Positions 24,529 to 34,900 of a stretch of 59,235 nt of DNA are shown here, in pieces. The notes beneath the pieces were generated by a model that was given only the letters and a program-made list of their open reading frames with translations, did not search any database and was not told the origin of the DNA. Source of the DNA: an uncultured Flavobacteriales bacterium (lineage in GTDB: Bacteria; Bacteroidota; Bacteroidia; Flavobacteriales_D; Parvicellaceae); assembly GCA_913030835.1 (NCBI GenBank), contig CAJWDP010000017.1, forward strand, positions 1 to 59,235, in the 5' to 3' direction. Every line of letters starts with the position of its first letter. Position 1 is the first letter of the stretch. Both the position numbers and the translations under genes were made by a program.

Positions 24529-27500
24529 ATGACACGCCTCCTGATCATATTCGGTTTTCTTGCCCCCTCACTTCTTCTTGGGCAGTACGGAAATGAATGG
24601 ATCGATTACAGTCAGAAGTACTATGAAATCCCTATTGTAGAAACCGGAGTTTATCGGATCGATTCGACCACGCTCGCTGCCGTGTTAGCTCAGACTGGTG
24701 ATGATTTGTCCGCAATTGACCCCAGGAACTTACAGCTAATCGGGCGGGATCAAGAATTGTACATTCACGTTCAGGGAGAATCGGACGGGGTATTCAATGC
24801 CAGTGACTTCTTGCTGTTTTATGCGAAGAAAAACGATACGTGGCTGGATAGTAATTTATTTGATAATCCTGATTTACTATTGAACAAGGAAAAGTCGTTT
24901 ACAAGCGATACGATACGCTATTTCTTAACTTGGAACAATTCGATCAATAATAGGAGAGTTAAACAAGAAACGGACACCGATTTTTCAGGATACTCCTCAG
25001 CAGATTATTGTTGGAAAACGAATAAGTCTACGTATCATCAGGAGTATTTTATAGGCGATCAGCACGAGGGATTATCAAGATCAAAATACGAACAAGCTGA
25101 GGGTTGGGCAGCATTGCGATTTGCTATGGGAGCTTCCCATTCGGCAGCCATAAGCACGGCCAATGCGTATTATGGTAGCGGAGCACCTGCAGCAAATGTG
25201 GAGGCAGTATCGGCAGGAGCGAGCAATGCATCTACCTCGCTTAGCTTTAATCACAAACTGATTGTCAGCTATACAAACGCAAGCGGTTCACAAATAGATG
25301 TTTTGGACACCACGTATTTTGGGTACAAAGTAATACGATCGTTGTTCACGATTCCAAATTCCGATATTCCGGCCACAACAAGCACAATTAAGCACAGATC
25401 AGAAAATCTGGGTCAACCTTCCGATTATCAAACTGTAGGAGAAGTAATCGTATCCTATCCACACACCTTTGATTTTGAGAGTACCTCTTGGTTTGACTTT
25501 TCACTTGAGGCCTCTATCGACCCTAAGCAAGTGCTTTCCATCACCAATTTTGGAGCGTCAGCTCCGAAGCTTTGGCTGTTTAGTGGAGATACGATAAAAG
25601 ACCTAGCAATCGTTAACTCAGGTGCGTCATTGGATGTTCTTGTTCCAAACAATAGTGCCGGCACAACCCAAAAATTAATCATGTTCGATCTGAATGCGAC
25701 TAGGAGTGTTGCGGCATCAGGATCTTCCGGTGCTGTGATTAGACCTGTTCTAGGCAGAGGAACCTTTCGGGATGTGGCAGCTTTAAATCTGGATTCGGCA
25801 TTTATTATTGTAACACATAAAAGCATGATGGCAGAGGCAAAAACATATGGTGCATATCGTTCATCAACTGCCGGAGGAGGATTTGACACAGTGGTAATTG
25901 ATATCGACGAGCTCTATCGACAATTTGGTGGAGGTGTTGTTAAAAGTGGAATAGGGATCAGAAGATTTTGTTATTACGCTATAGATAATTGGCCAACTCA
26001 ACCAAGCAATCTGTTTTTGATCGGAAAGTCAGTTATGGAAGCATCAGAAGGAAATGCAGCCGTGTTGTCTACAGTTACCTGGGGAATTGTTGAGGGGCTT
26101 TACGACGAATACGAATTTTGTTTAGTTCCATCCATAGGCTACCCTTCATCGGATGATTACATTTCGAAACGGAATTCTGATGTAACTCTTGAAGCGGCTA
26201 TTCCAACAGGAAGGCTGTCTGCTAAGACTCCGCAGGATGTTACAGATTATTACAACAAGGTAATCGAATATGAACAGGCACAGGACCCTTCTTCGGTTTA
26301 CACCATTGATGAGAAAGAATGGCAAAAGAAAGCCATGCATTTTGGAGGAGGAGCAACGGAATCAGAACAATTATTACTAAAAACATATTTGGAAAATTAT
26401 GAGGAAACATTTGAAAATGAAGGTGTCTACGGTGGAGATGTGGACACTTACCTCAAGGTAACAACCGATCCAATTACTCCGGTGGTTTTTGACGAAGTAA
26501 ATCAACAGATTGAGCAAGGGGTATCACTGATCACATTCTTTGGGCACGCTAGCACGGATGGTTTTGATCAGAATATTGACAATCCTGACAATTGGGGGAA
26601 TTTCGGCAGATATCCGGTAGTTTTGGGATTGGGGTGCTTCGCAGGAGATATTCATCAGCCGTACACGACAAGTGCCAGCGAAAAATTTGTTGTGTTACCC
26701 GATCAGGGTGCAATAGCCTTTTTGTCAACAGTTAAAATTGGTTTCACCAACGGATTGGACAAGTTTACGGGTCGGTTTTATGAGGCATTGTGCGATACGC
26801 TGTATGGAGAGTCAATTGGAAAATTAACTCAATACTCGAAGTCACAATGTAGCAGCAGTGCTCATATTTCAGAGTCCGGTAGTGTAGGCAATTTATCCAT
26901 TCAAGGAGATCCTGCAATTCGGTTGAATTCGCACAACAATCCTGAGCTGGTTCTGGACGAATCCAGGGTATTTCTATCGCCTGAAGAGATAACTGTCGCT
27001 ACTGATTCAATAGATGTGAACATAGTTGTTACCAATCTCGGACAAGCGATACGCGATACAGTAGAACTTGAAGTGGTCAGATCTTTCCCGAACGGGGTAG
27101 ACTCCATTTACTTTGTTGATATTCCCAGCTGTGTATATCGAGACACTGTTGTGATCACCATGCCGTTGGAGCCAACGATTGCTGAAGGGATAAATTCGTT
27201 CTCAATTGAAGTGGATTTACCCACTCAATACGATGAGCAATACGATGAATTTACAAACAATAGATTGAGCTACGATTACTATATGCAATTGGATGGGGTA
27301 GAACCAATTTATCCATACGATTTTGCCGTGGTTCCGAATAATAAAATGACGCTAAAGGCATCCACTGTTGATCCTTTCGCACCAACTCGCTCCTATCGGG
27401 TAGAAGTAGATACCAATGACGAATTCTCATCTTCATTTCTGAAAGAGCAAACTATTGTTTCTGACGGCGGAGTGATCGAAATAGATCCCGACCTGTGGAC

Positions 27501-29727
27501 AAATGCTATCTCCGGATTGCCAGATACGCTGGAGTTTACGGACAGCACCGTTTACTTTTGGCGAACATCTGTAGATTCTTCCTCTTTTCTTTGGAAGGAA
27601 CGATCGTTTCAATACATTCCCGGAAAATCGGGATGGGGACAGGCTCATTTTCATCAGTTTAAGAACAATAGTTTCTTGAATATCGGATACGATAAGCCGG
27701 CTCGTGAATTTTCTCTTGGACAAACTTCATTGATACTAACGTGCAATACAATCAACAATATGTCCAATTCAGAGAGGAAATATTGCAACTACTTCATTGG
27801 AAGCGACAGAATCGATTACCATACCTATAGCAGCAGTGCTCATCCCAATATACACGTTTGTGTTATCGATCCTATAACATTGGAGCCTTGGGGAACTCCT
27901 AAGGTTGTTTCCACTGGAGATACGCTAAACTGGGAAAGGGATTATGGTCAGCGTAACGTAAATATGACCTCTCGGGATCGACCGGATTACTTTTTTGAAT
28001 TCAGACAGACAGATCCTGCTCAAATAGCCGCGATTGAGGGGATGATCGATACGGTGCCCGATGGACACTATATACTGATCTATACGATTTGGAAAGCGGA
28101 TTATTCGTATTGGGATGCCAATGCACCGGGATTGTACAGTAAACTGGTTTCACTAGGCTCCGACAGCATGGCTGTTACTCGGCAGGATGAATCATTCATT
28201 TTCTTTTGCAGAAAAGGAGATCCGACTTCCGCCAATGAGGTGTATTCTCAACCTACGGATCTTGGAATTCATGAGCCGATCCAGCTCCAGGACTCTTTAA
28301 ACTTTGCGCAATCTGGCCTTATGACTTCGCAGCGAATCGGTCCTGCTTTGAAATGGAATACATTGTATTGGGCTCAGAACCCCTATGAATTGCCCAATAC
28401 GGACAGTACCAGAATCAAATTGTATGGCATTAAAACTTCCGGAATAGTTGACTTGATTTTGGATTCAACGTTCACGCTGGTCGATTCCATTATTAATTTG
28501 GATTTGGTAATTGATGCTCAGGAATACCCGTATGCAAAAGTAGAAGGGTTCTATTACGACGGTGTAAGTCAGACACCTGCACAAACGCAGAGATGGCAAT
28601 TGCTTTATGATCCAGTTCCTGAATTAGCGATAAATAAGAAAAAAGGATTTTACTTTTCAATTAACGATAGCATTGCTCACGGCGATTCTGCCCAGTTTGC
28701 TATTGCTATAGAAAATGTGAGTGAGTTTGATTTTGATAGCCTGCTTGTACATTATTATGTGCAGGATTACAACAATGTACGTCAATACATTTCGTATCCC
28801 AGACAAGATTCACTTCGTGCAGGAGAGGTTTTATTGGATACAATAACCATCTCTACTGTTGATCTTCCTGAGGACAACCGATTTTGGGTAGAAGCAAATC
28901 CGTATACAAGCACATACGATCAGGATCAGAACGAACAATACTACTTCAACAATGTAGCATTCATCGATTTTCATACAGAAACGGATAAGATCAATCCCAT
29001 ACTTGACGTAACGTTTGACGGATTACATATAATGGATCGAGAGATTGTAAGTGCGAAACCATTTGTTACGATTACTCTGGATGATGAGAACCCATTCTTT
29101 CTGTTTGACAGCGAGGAAGATACGTCCAATTTTCAGATTTTTCTACTTCGACCCGGCGCAACCTCATATGAGTCATTGCGATTCAGGAGTGGAAGTGGGG
29201 AAGAGCTGCTTCGGTTCATTCCTGCAACCGGATCAGATAATAAATGTACGATCGAGTATGAACCGGAATTTACAAAGGATGGAATTTACAAATTGCTGGT
29301 TCAGGCCAAAGATAAATCGCAGAATGCATCCGGAGATATTGACTACGAAATTGAGTTTGAAGTCGTAACGGCTTCAACCATCACTGAGGTAATGAATTAT
29401 CCAAATCCCTTTACAACTAGAACTCAATTTGTTTTTACACTTACTGGAAGCGAAATCCCGGATTACTTCAATATCAAGATTCTTACAGCTTCGGGAAGAA
29501 TTGTGAGGGAAATTTCCCGTGAAGAATTAGGCACCTTAAGAATCGGCAGGAATATCACGGATTACTATTGGGATGGAAGAGATCAGTTTGGAGATCGATT
29601 GGCGGCAGGGGTATATTTCTATACCGTAACAACTAAAATTAATGGTCAGGACATTGATCTTCGTCCGTCAGGAGCCGATCAGTATATAAATAAGGAGTTT
29701 GGTAAAATGTATTTGCTGAGCTACTAA
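24529..29727 (+). CDS. porU2: Type IX secretion C-terminal signal peptidase (sortase), PorU2-type
   Basis: The 1732-residue protein has a signal peptide (MTRLLIIFGFLAPSLLLG) and a C25/gingipain-like caspase domain. The likely catalytic pair is His673 in FFGHASTDGF and Cys703 in GLGCFAGD. A C-terminal FlgD-like/T9SS-type segment begins near residue 1620 (VMNYPNPF, GRIVREI, GVYFYTV). Classical PorU is 1100-1300 residues. The extra length and the FlgD-like end fit the group named PorU2, which would trim the sorting domain of T9SS cargo and attach it to the surface. It begins 4 bp after porV2, which makes a bicistronic unit. Confidence 0.82.
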   Translation: MTRLLIIFGFLAPSLLLGQYGNEWIDYSQKYYEIPIVETGVYRIDSTTLAAVLAQTGDDLSAIDPRNLQLIGRDQELYIHVQGESDGVFNASDFLLFYAKKNDTWLDSNLFDNPDLLLNKEKSFTSDTIRYFLTWNNSINNRRVKQETDTDFSGYSSADYCWKTNKSTYHQEYFIGDQHEGLSRSKYEQAEGWAALRFAMGASHSAAISTANAYYGSGAPAANVEAVSAGASNASTSLSFNHKLIVSYTNASGSQIDVLDTTYFGYKVIRSLFTIPNSDIPATTSTIKHRSENLGQPSDYQTVGEVIVSYPHTFDFESTSWFDFSLEASIDPKQVLSITNFGASAPKLWLFSGDTIKDLAIVNSGASLDVLVPNNSAGTTQKLIMFDLNATRSVAASGSSGAVIRPVLGRGTFRDVAALNLDSAFIIVTHKSMMAEAKTYGAYRSSTAGGGFDTVVIDIDELYRQFGGGVVKSGIGIRRFCYYAIDNWPTQPSNLFLIGKSVMEASEGNAAVLSTVTWGIVEGLYDEYEFCLVPSIGYPSSDDYISKRNSDVTLEAAIPTGRLSAKTPQDVTDYYNKVIEYEQAQDPSSVYTIDEKEWQKKAMHFGGGATESEQLLLKTYLENYEETFENEGVYGGDVDTYLKVTTDPITPVVFDEVNQQIEQGVSLITFFGHASTDGFDQNIDNPDNWGNFGRYPVVLGLGCFAGDIHQPYTTSASEKFVVLPDQGAIAFLSTVKIGFTNGLDKFTGRFYEALCDTLYGESIGKLTQYSKSQCSSSAHISESGSVGNLSIQGDPAIRLNSHNNPELVLDESRVFLSPEEITVATDSIDVNIVVTNLGQAIRDTVELEVVRSFPNGVDSIYFVDIPSCVYRDTVVITMPLEPTIAEGINSFSIEVDLPTQYDEQYDEFTNNRLSYDYYMQLDGVEPIYPYDFAVVPNNKMTLKASTVDPFAPTRSYRVEVDTNDEFSSSFLKEQTIVSDGGVIEIDPDLWTNAISGLPDTLEFTDSTVYFWRTSVDSSSFLWKERSFQYIPGKSGWGQAHFHQFKNNSFLNIGYDKPAREFSLGQTSLILTCNTINNMSNSERKYCNYFIGSDRIDYHTYSSSAHPNIHVCVIDPITLEPWGTPKVVSTGDTLNWERDYGQRNVNMTSRDRPDYFFEFRQTDPAQIAAIEGMIDTVPDGHYILIYTIWKADYSYWDANAPGLYSKLVSLGSDSMAVTRQDESFIFFCRKGDPTSANEVYSQPTDLGIHEPIQLQDSLNFAQSGLMTSQRIGPALKWNTLYWAQNPYELPNTDSTRIKLYGIKTSGIVDLILDSTFTLVDSIINLDLVIDAQEYPYAKVEGFYYDGVSQTPAQTQRWQLLYDPVPELAINKKKGFYFSINDSIAHGDSAQFAIAIENVSEFDFDSLLVHYYVQDYNNVRQYISYPRQDSLRAGEVLLDTITISTVDLPEDNRFWVEANPYTSTYDQDQNEQYYFNNVAFIDFHTETDKINPILDVTFDGLHIMDREIVSAKPFVTITLDDENPFFLFDSEEDTSNFQIFLLRPGATSYESLRFRSGSGEELLRFIPATGSDNKCTIEYEPEFTKDGIYKLLVQAKDKSQNASGDIDYEIEFEVVTASTITEVMNYPNPFTTRTQFVFTLTGSEIPDYFNIKILTASGRIVREISREELGTLRIGRNITDYYWDGRDQFGDRLAAGVYFYTVTTKINGQDIDLRPSGADQYINKEFGKMYLLSY

Positions 29728-29740
29728 GAATAGTGATGAA

Positions 29741-30910
29741 GTGAGAATTTTTTGTGTAGTCGTATTGCTTCTTTCCCCTTTATTTTTTTATGCTCAACCA
29801 CTTAGCAAAGGGGCCAAGATCAGTCTGGTTACCTGCGACCCGGGAGGTGAGATTTATGCACTGCATGGGCACAGCGCCATACGTGTTCAGGATCCCTTGT
29901 CAGGCATGGACCTGATTTGCAATTGGGGCGTGTTTGACCCTGGAGACAGTGAGCTTGATTTTTCCATTTCTTTTGCGAAAGGACAAATGGATTACCTGTT
30001 GGATCTGCAATCGTATTCTTCGTTCAAAATGCTTTACGAATTGGAGCAAAGAGGCATGAGAGAGCTCGTGCTTAATTTAACGATGGATCAAAAGCAGAGG
30101 ATCTGGCAACGCATTCTTGAAAATTACGAACCTGAAAATCGGGCATATCGCTATGATTTTTTCTTTGCGAATTGTGCTACTTTGATAAGGGATCTGATCA
30201 TTGAAATACTGGGAGATGAGCTTCAACTTTACCAACATCCGGAATCAAATCAACTCAGCTTTAGGAACTTGATCGATGAAAATTTGGCTTTTCAACCATG
30301 GTCTGACTTTGGAATTGATTTGAGTTTGGGTGCAAAGACCGATCAAATCGTATCCAATAATGAGATTATGTTTTTACCATTGAAAATGGAAGAAATTTTC
30401 GAAAATTCGGAGTATTCAGGAATGTCATTGGTGTCGGAAAAGAACGTCCTTCTCGACTACCCCGAAGCTCGATCAACGCCTTCTTTTCTTACAAAACCGG
30501 CAACGATTTTTTGGATTATGCTGTTGATGGGTGCTGCCATTCTGTTTTTTCAATGGGAACGTGCGGCAAAAATTTTCGATGCCTTGTATTTTACAATCTT
30601 AGGAATAGCGGGAGTTCTTGTTTTGTTTTTGTGGTTTGGAACAGAGCACACTACTACGGATCAGAATTTTAACCTGTTTTGGGCGAACCCGGTTCATTTT
30701 ATTCTACCATTGCTCTTAATTTTTAGAAAGAGCAGACATTACTTTAATCGCTTTTTCCTTTTCCTTGCCTTGTTTTATTTTGGGTTTATTTTGTTTTGGT
30801 TCTTTTTACCGCAGGATCTGAACGGGGCGGCGCGACCATTGATCTTGTTAATAGCATTACGTTATTATTATTGGTTCAGACAAACAAAGTCAGATCGGGT
30901 TGCAAACTAA
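29741..30910 (+). CDS. DUF4105 membrane protein
   Basis: The 389-residue protein has a signal peptide (MRIFCVVVLLLSPLFFYA) and a DUF4105 periplasmic domain (residues 20-220), with the conserved GGEIYALHGHSAIRV and the Cys-containing YDFFFANCATLIRDL. Four or five hydrophobic helices follow to the end. His in GHSAIR and Cys in ANCAT resemble an NlpC/P60-like His-Cys pair, so an amidase-type activity is possible. GTG is the only plausible start. It follows porU2 by 13 bp and may be co-transcribed. Confidence 0.82.
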   Translation: MRIFCVVVLLLSPLFFYAQPLSKGAKISLVTCDPGGEIYALHGHSAIRVQDPLSGMDLICNWGVFDPGDSELDFSISFAKGQMDYLLDLQSYSSFKMLYELEQRGMRELVLNLTMDQKQRIWQRILENYEPENRAYRYDFFFANCATLIRDLIIEILGDELQLYQHPESNQLSFRNLIDENLAFQPWSDFGIDLSLGAKTDQIVSNNEIMFLPLKMEEIFENSEYSGMSLVSEKNVLLDYPEARSTPSFLTKPATIFWIMLLMGAAILFFQWERAAKIFDALYFTILGIAGVLVLFLWFGTEHTTTDQNFNLFWANPVHFILPLLLIFRKSRHYFNRFFLFLALFYFGFILFWFFLPQDLNGAARPLILLIALRYYYWFRQTKSDRVAN

Positions 30911-30951
30911 TTATTTGCGTTTTAGTACATTCGTAAACTAATCTGATTGAT

Positions 30952-32346
30952 ATGTCGTACGATGTAACCGTTATCGGTTCTGGACCGGGAGGATATGTAG
31001 CAGCCATTCGATGTGCGCAGCTGGGATTTAAGACTGCAATAATCGAGAAATACAATACGCTGGGAGGAACCTGTTTAAATGTGGGGTGTATTCCTTCGAA
31101 AGCTTTACTGGACTCTTCTGAACACTTTCACAATGCCCTGCATAATTTCAAGGAGCACGGTATTGATACGAAAGAAGTAAAGGTGAACTTTAAACAGATG
31201 ATCGACCGAAAGAATAAGGTGATCAGTCAGACCTGTGATGGAGTTAAATTTTTAATGGATAAAAACAACATTGACGTTTATACCGGAGTAGGCTCTTTTG
31301 TGGATAAGAATACCATTGAGATTAAAGGAAAAAAGAAAGAAAAAATTACTACGAAGAACACCATTATTGCTACAGGTTCAAAGCCAAATTATTTTCCGGG
31401 AATGGAGCCTGATAAAAAGAGGATCATTACGTCAACTGAAGCATTAGAGCTTTCTGAAATTCCAAAACACTTGATCGTAATTGGTGGTGGCGTGATCGGG
31501 TTAGAGCTCGGCTCGGTTTATGCCCGACTCGGTGCGGAAGTATCTGTGATTGAATTTGCTGATTCGATCATTTCTTCCATGGATAAGTCCTGTGGAAAAG
31601 AACTAACGAAAATCCTGAAAAAGGAAGGGTTTAAGTTTTATTTGAACCATGCGGTGCAACGTGTGGCCAATAATGGAAAAACAGTTTCAGTAGTAGCGAA
31701 GAACAAGAAGCAGGAGGAGGTAACATTTGAAGGGGATTACTGCCTTGTTTCTGTGGGAAGAAAGCCGTATACGGATGGTCTTGGGTTGGAAAACGTAGGG
31801 GTGAAAATAGATGAAAGAGGAAGAATCGAAGTTGACGGCCAGCTGAAAACCAATGTGGATGGTATATATGCCATAGGCGATGTAGTGAAGGGAGCCATGT
31901 TGGCGCATAAAGCAGAAGAGGAAGGTGTGTATGTCGCCGAATTGTTAGCGGGTCAGAAACCTCACATCAATCACCATTTGATTCCGGGTGTGGTCTACAC
32001 ATGGCCGGAAGTTGCAGCTGTCGGATATACGGAAGAGCAACTAAAGGAGAAGGGTATCGAGTATAAGTCTGGACAGTTTTCCATGAGGGCGTTGGGGAGG
32101 TCTCGAGCGAGTATGGACACGGCTGGATTCATAAAAGTTTTGGCGGATAAGAACACTGACGAGGTGTTGGGTGTTCATATGGTGTGCGCTCGTGCGGCAG
32201 ACTTGATCATGGAGGCAGTTACGGCAATGGAATATAGGGCTTCGGCCGAGGACATTGCACGAATCTGTCACCCACACCCAACCTACAGTGAAGGGTTTAA
32301 GGAAGCTGCGTTGGGTGCCACAGAGAATAGACCACTTCATTCGTAA
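30952..32346 (+). CDS. lpdA: Dihydrolipoyl dehydrogenase (E3)
   Basis: The 464-residue flavoprotein re-oxidises dihydrolipoamide in 2-oxoacid dehydrogenase complexes and the glycine cleavage system, passing electrons to NAD+. The N-terminal FAD motif GSGPGGYVAAIRCAQ is followed by GGTCLNVGCIPSKALL with the redox disulfide Cys41-Cys46, the NAD motif VIGGGVIGLELGSVY, YAIGDVVKGAMLAH, and the C-terminal base HPHPTYSE. Its length is normal for the family. The gene ends one base before the hemH start, and the pair form an operon. Confidence 0.96.
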   Translation: MSYDVTVIGSGPGGYVAAIRCAQLGFKTAIIEKYNTLGGTCLNVGCIPSKALLDSSEHFHNALHNFKEHGIDTKEVKVNFKQMIDRKNKVISQTCDGVKFLMDKNNIDVYTGVGSFVDKNTIEIKGKKKEKITTKNTIIATGSKPNYFPGMEPDKKRIITSTEALELSEIPKHLIVIGGGVIGLELGSVYARLGAEVSVIEFADSIISSMDKSCGKELTKILKKEGFKFYLNHAVQRVANNGKTVSVVAKNKKQEEVTFEGDYCLVSVGRKPYTDGLGLENVGVKIDERGRIEVDGQLKTNVDGIYAIGDVVKGAMLAHKAEEEGVYVAELLAGQKPHINHHLIPGVVYTWPEVAAVGYTEEQLKEKGIEYKSGQFSMRALGRSRASMDTAGFIKVLADKNTDEVLGVHMVCARAADLIMEAVTAMEYRASAEDIARICHPHPTYSEGFKEAALGATENRPLHS

Positions 32347-32347
32347 A

Positions 32348-33370
32348 ATGACAGAAAGAACAGGAGTTTTGTTGTTGAATCTGGGGACACCCGATTCTCC
32401 AAAAGTTAAAGATGTAAGAAGGTATCTGAAGGAATTCCTTAATGATCCTAGGGTAATCGACCTTCCTTGGTTGAAAAGGAAATTATTGGTGAACCTGATC
32501 ATAGTGCCACTACGAGCCCCAAAATCTGCAAAGGAGTATGCAAAATTATGGAAGCATGGGAGCGGTGCGTCCCCCTTGCTAACGAATGGGCTTGGTTTGC
32601 AAAAACTAATGCAGCAACAGATGCCCGATAACTTCGGAGTTCATTTTGCAATGCGTTACCAAAATCCTTCAATGCCCAGCGTTTTGGGGGAAATGAGAAT
32701 GCAGAATTACGATCGAATAATCATTGTCCCGTTGTATCCGCATTATGCCAGTGCTTCATCCGGATCAACTGTAGAAGAAGTGTTTCGCATTGTCGGAAAG
32801 TGGTGGGCGATCCCCGAGCTGGTTATAGCCGGTCAGTTCTACCAGGAAGAAGGGTTTTTACAATGCGTTGCAAACAATGCCCGCAAATTTGATATACCTG
32901 CTTATGATCATGTTTTGTTCTCTTACCATGGTCTTCCCGTTCGGCAACTGGATAAGGTCTATCTGAAAGGACGCGAATGTGCAGACCACAATTGCGAAGA
33001 AGGTGTTCAAGGAGACAATACCCTTTGCTACAAGGCTACGTGCTACGAAACAACCAAACAATTGGTCAAATTGCTTCAGCTCAAAGAAGGTTCATATACC
33101 ACTGCGTTTCAATCGAGGTTAGGCCGTGACCCTTGGGTACAGCCCTACTCAGATGTTGTGGTCGAAGAGCTTGCTAAGTCGGGGGCAAAACGCTTGCTTG
33201 TCTTATCTCCTGCATTTGTGTCGGATTGCCTCGAAACCACCATTGAAATAGGTGAGGAATATAAAGAAATATTTACGGAACATGGAGGGGTTGATTTGGA
33301 TCTCGTGCCTAGTTTGAATGTAAATGAAGATTGGACAAACTACCTTGTCGATAAGATAAAATCCATGTGA
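32348..33370 (+). CDS. hemH: Ferrochelatase
   Basis: The 340-residue enzyme inserts Fe2+ into protoporphyrin IX, the last step of haem synthesis. Signature regions are GVLLLNLGTPDSP, the catalytic FSYHGLPVRQLD with its His, and AFQSRLGRDPWVQPYSD, followed by SPAFVSDCLETTIEIG. A Cys-rich loop (RECADHNCEE, LCYKATCYETT) is present, as in other Bacteroidota homologues. The start is the ATG one base after the lpdA stop. A longer in-frame start would lie deep inside lpdA and is not needed. Confidence 0.95.
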   Translation: MTERTGVLLLNLGTPDSPKVKDVRRYLKEFLNDPRVIDLPWLKRKLLVNLIIVPLRAPKSAKEYAKLWKHGSGASPLLTNGLGLQKLMQQQMPDNFGVHFAMRYQNPSMPSVLGEMRMQNYDRIIIVPLYPHYASASSGSTVEEVFRIVGKWWAIPELVIAGQFYQEEGFLQCVANNARKFDIPAYDHVLFSYHGLPVRQLDKVYLKGRECADHNCEEGVQGDNTLCYKATCYETTKQLVKLLQLKEGSYTTAFQSRLGRDPWVQPYSDVVVEELAKSGAKRLLVLSPAFVSDCLETTIEIGEEYKEIFTEHGGVDLDLVPSLNVNEDWTNYLVDKIKSM

Positions 33371-33392
33371 TTGACGAACCGTTGGTTCCAGT

Positions 33393-34862
33393 TTACTCTT
33401 GCCCTTTTAGGATTTCGTTGATCAACCTTTCCAGCTCTTCAATTCTTTTATTCTGGTTTTCAATGATCAACTGCTGTTCCTTAATTCCTTTGGCTAGTAT
33501 AGGTATCAATCCTTGATAATTGACCGAAGAATATTTGTATTCGGCATTGCTCATGTCTTGGTCGGGGCCTACGTTCTTTTGAGCAATCACAGAGTTGGTT
33601 GCAACCAATTCAGGTAAGATTCCCTGAACATTTTGCGATGTAAATCCATATTGTAATTCGCTAGAACTTGCCCCAACATCATTGTTTCGCTTAAAGTTAT
33701 AAGTAACAGGCACAAGCTGGTCGATCTTGGTCAATGCCGATTCAATCGGTTGAATGTTTGTTTTCAAATTGCCATCGCTAATTACATAATAGTTCAATGC
33801 TAAAACTAGATCGGAGGAATAAATGCCCCATTGATCATCTATTGATGCGGTCTGGAAACGACCTGATATAGACCCACTTCCGGTATTGTTTTGAATTGCA
33901 AAAATGGAGCTTCCCGTTCCGTATGTGATGCATTCAAATGCACTGTAACCATTGGATGCGTCGGTTGATACAGCATCTAATGCACCACCAGTTGCTCCAT
34001 TCAGCTCACTCTGCATTGCATCTGTTGCTCCAATCGCACTATTCTCCTCCAAATCAAAGACGTTAGTAGGTGAAGTCATTTTGATGCCAATTCTATCGTT
34101 CGTGCCGTCAACTATGAACATGTCAGATACAGCATTCGATTCGATTCTAAAATTGTTGCTGCCCCCTGATTCGTTAAACACTGCATCTTCATTCACCACA
34201 AGCTGAGCGCTAGGAGTCGAAGTGCCAATACCAACATTTCCAGCACTGTTGATCCTAACCGCTTCTGTTGGTACTCCGGCTGCATCCGCATTTTCTACTG
34301 TGTAGAATGCGAGACCGACATTATCCCACCAGCTCGCAGAACCCGACCCCTGATTGTCCGATATTCCTGCAATACCGGCCCATTTATCGAGCTCTAGAGA
34401 GGTGTAGTTACTCCCTTTGAATTGCAATCCGACACCATGTCCAACACCGCTTGAATTATCCGGATTCCTTAAGATACCAACCCAGCTTATCGCACTAGCG
34501 GTAGCATCTCCTTTCACTTCAAAGTAAGATTGAGGGCTCGAAGTTCTAACTCCAACCCAACCATCTGTTTGGATCGTTACTTTATCGTCTGTTCCCAAAG
34601 CTCCACTATTGGAGAATTTGAATTTATTCGCATCGCTATCGTCAAATCCAATTGACCAGACATCAGCTGTTCCGTCTTGAAAGTTAAAAAAACCATCGCC
34701 TGAACCGGAAGCATTTTGCACCCGTATGCCATCGTCACCAGAGGGAATTTTAAGATGGAGCAGCATGGATGGGGCAGACCCATCTGTATTAATCCCTACA
34801 TTTTGAGATGAAGCGATGGAAACAATCAACAAAGAGCCGGTAAAGAGAAGAATTGGTTTCAT
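33393..34862 (-). CDS. Secreted fibre-like protein with C-terminal S74 chaperone domain
   Basis: The 489-residue protein has a signal peptide (MKPILLFTGSLLIVSIASS) followed by the NVGINTDGSAPSML and NVGIGTSTPSAQL signatures of Bacteroidota secreted tail-fibre-domain proteins. The C-terminal 130 residues form an S74 intramolecular chaperone domain (SDGNLKTNIQPI, LVPVTYNF, YGFTSQNVQGILPELV), ending in a coiled coil (KEQQLIIENQNKRIEEL). S74 domains help trimeric beta-helical fibres to fold and then cut themselves off at the Ser-Asp start. I use the ATG before the signal peptide. An ATG 42 bp upstream overlaps the previous stop as ATGA and is an alternative start. Confidence 0.78.
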   Translation of the reverse strand: MKPILLFTGSLLIVSIASSQNVGINTDGSAPSMLLHLKIPSGDDGIRVQNASGSGDGFFNFQDGTADVWSIGFDDSDANKFKFSNSGALGTDDKVTIQTDGWVGVRTSSPQSYFEVKGDATASAISWVGILRNPDNSSGVGHGVGLQFKGSNYTSLELDKWAGIAGISDNQGSGSASWWDNVGLAFYTVENADAAGVPTEAVRINSAGNVGIGTSTPSAQLVVNEDAVFNESGGSNNFRIESNAVSDMFIVDGTNDRIGIKMTSPTNVFDLEENSAIGATDAMQSELNGATGGALDAVSTDASNGYSAFECITYGTGSSIFAIQNNTGSGSISGRFQTASIDDQWGIYSSDLVLALNYYVISDGNLKTNIQPIESALTKIDQLVPVTYNFKRNNDVGASSSELQYGFTSQNVQGILPELVATNSVIAQKNVGPDQDMSNAEYKYSSVNYQGLIPILAKGIKEQQLIIENQNKRIEELERLINEILKGQE

Positions 34863-34900
34863 ATAATTTTTTAAAAGCACAAGAGGCGAAACGATAATTC

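Noticed and set aside
24529-29727. PorU-like protein as a secreted gingipain virulence protease
   Set aside because: The genetic link to a PorV-type barrel, the length and the FlgD-like end fit a T9SS sortase better than a secreted cargo protease.
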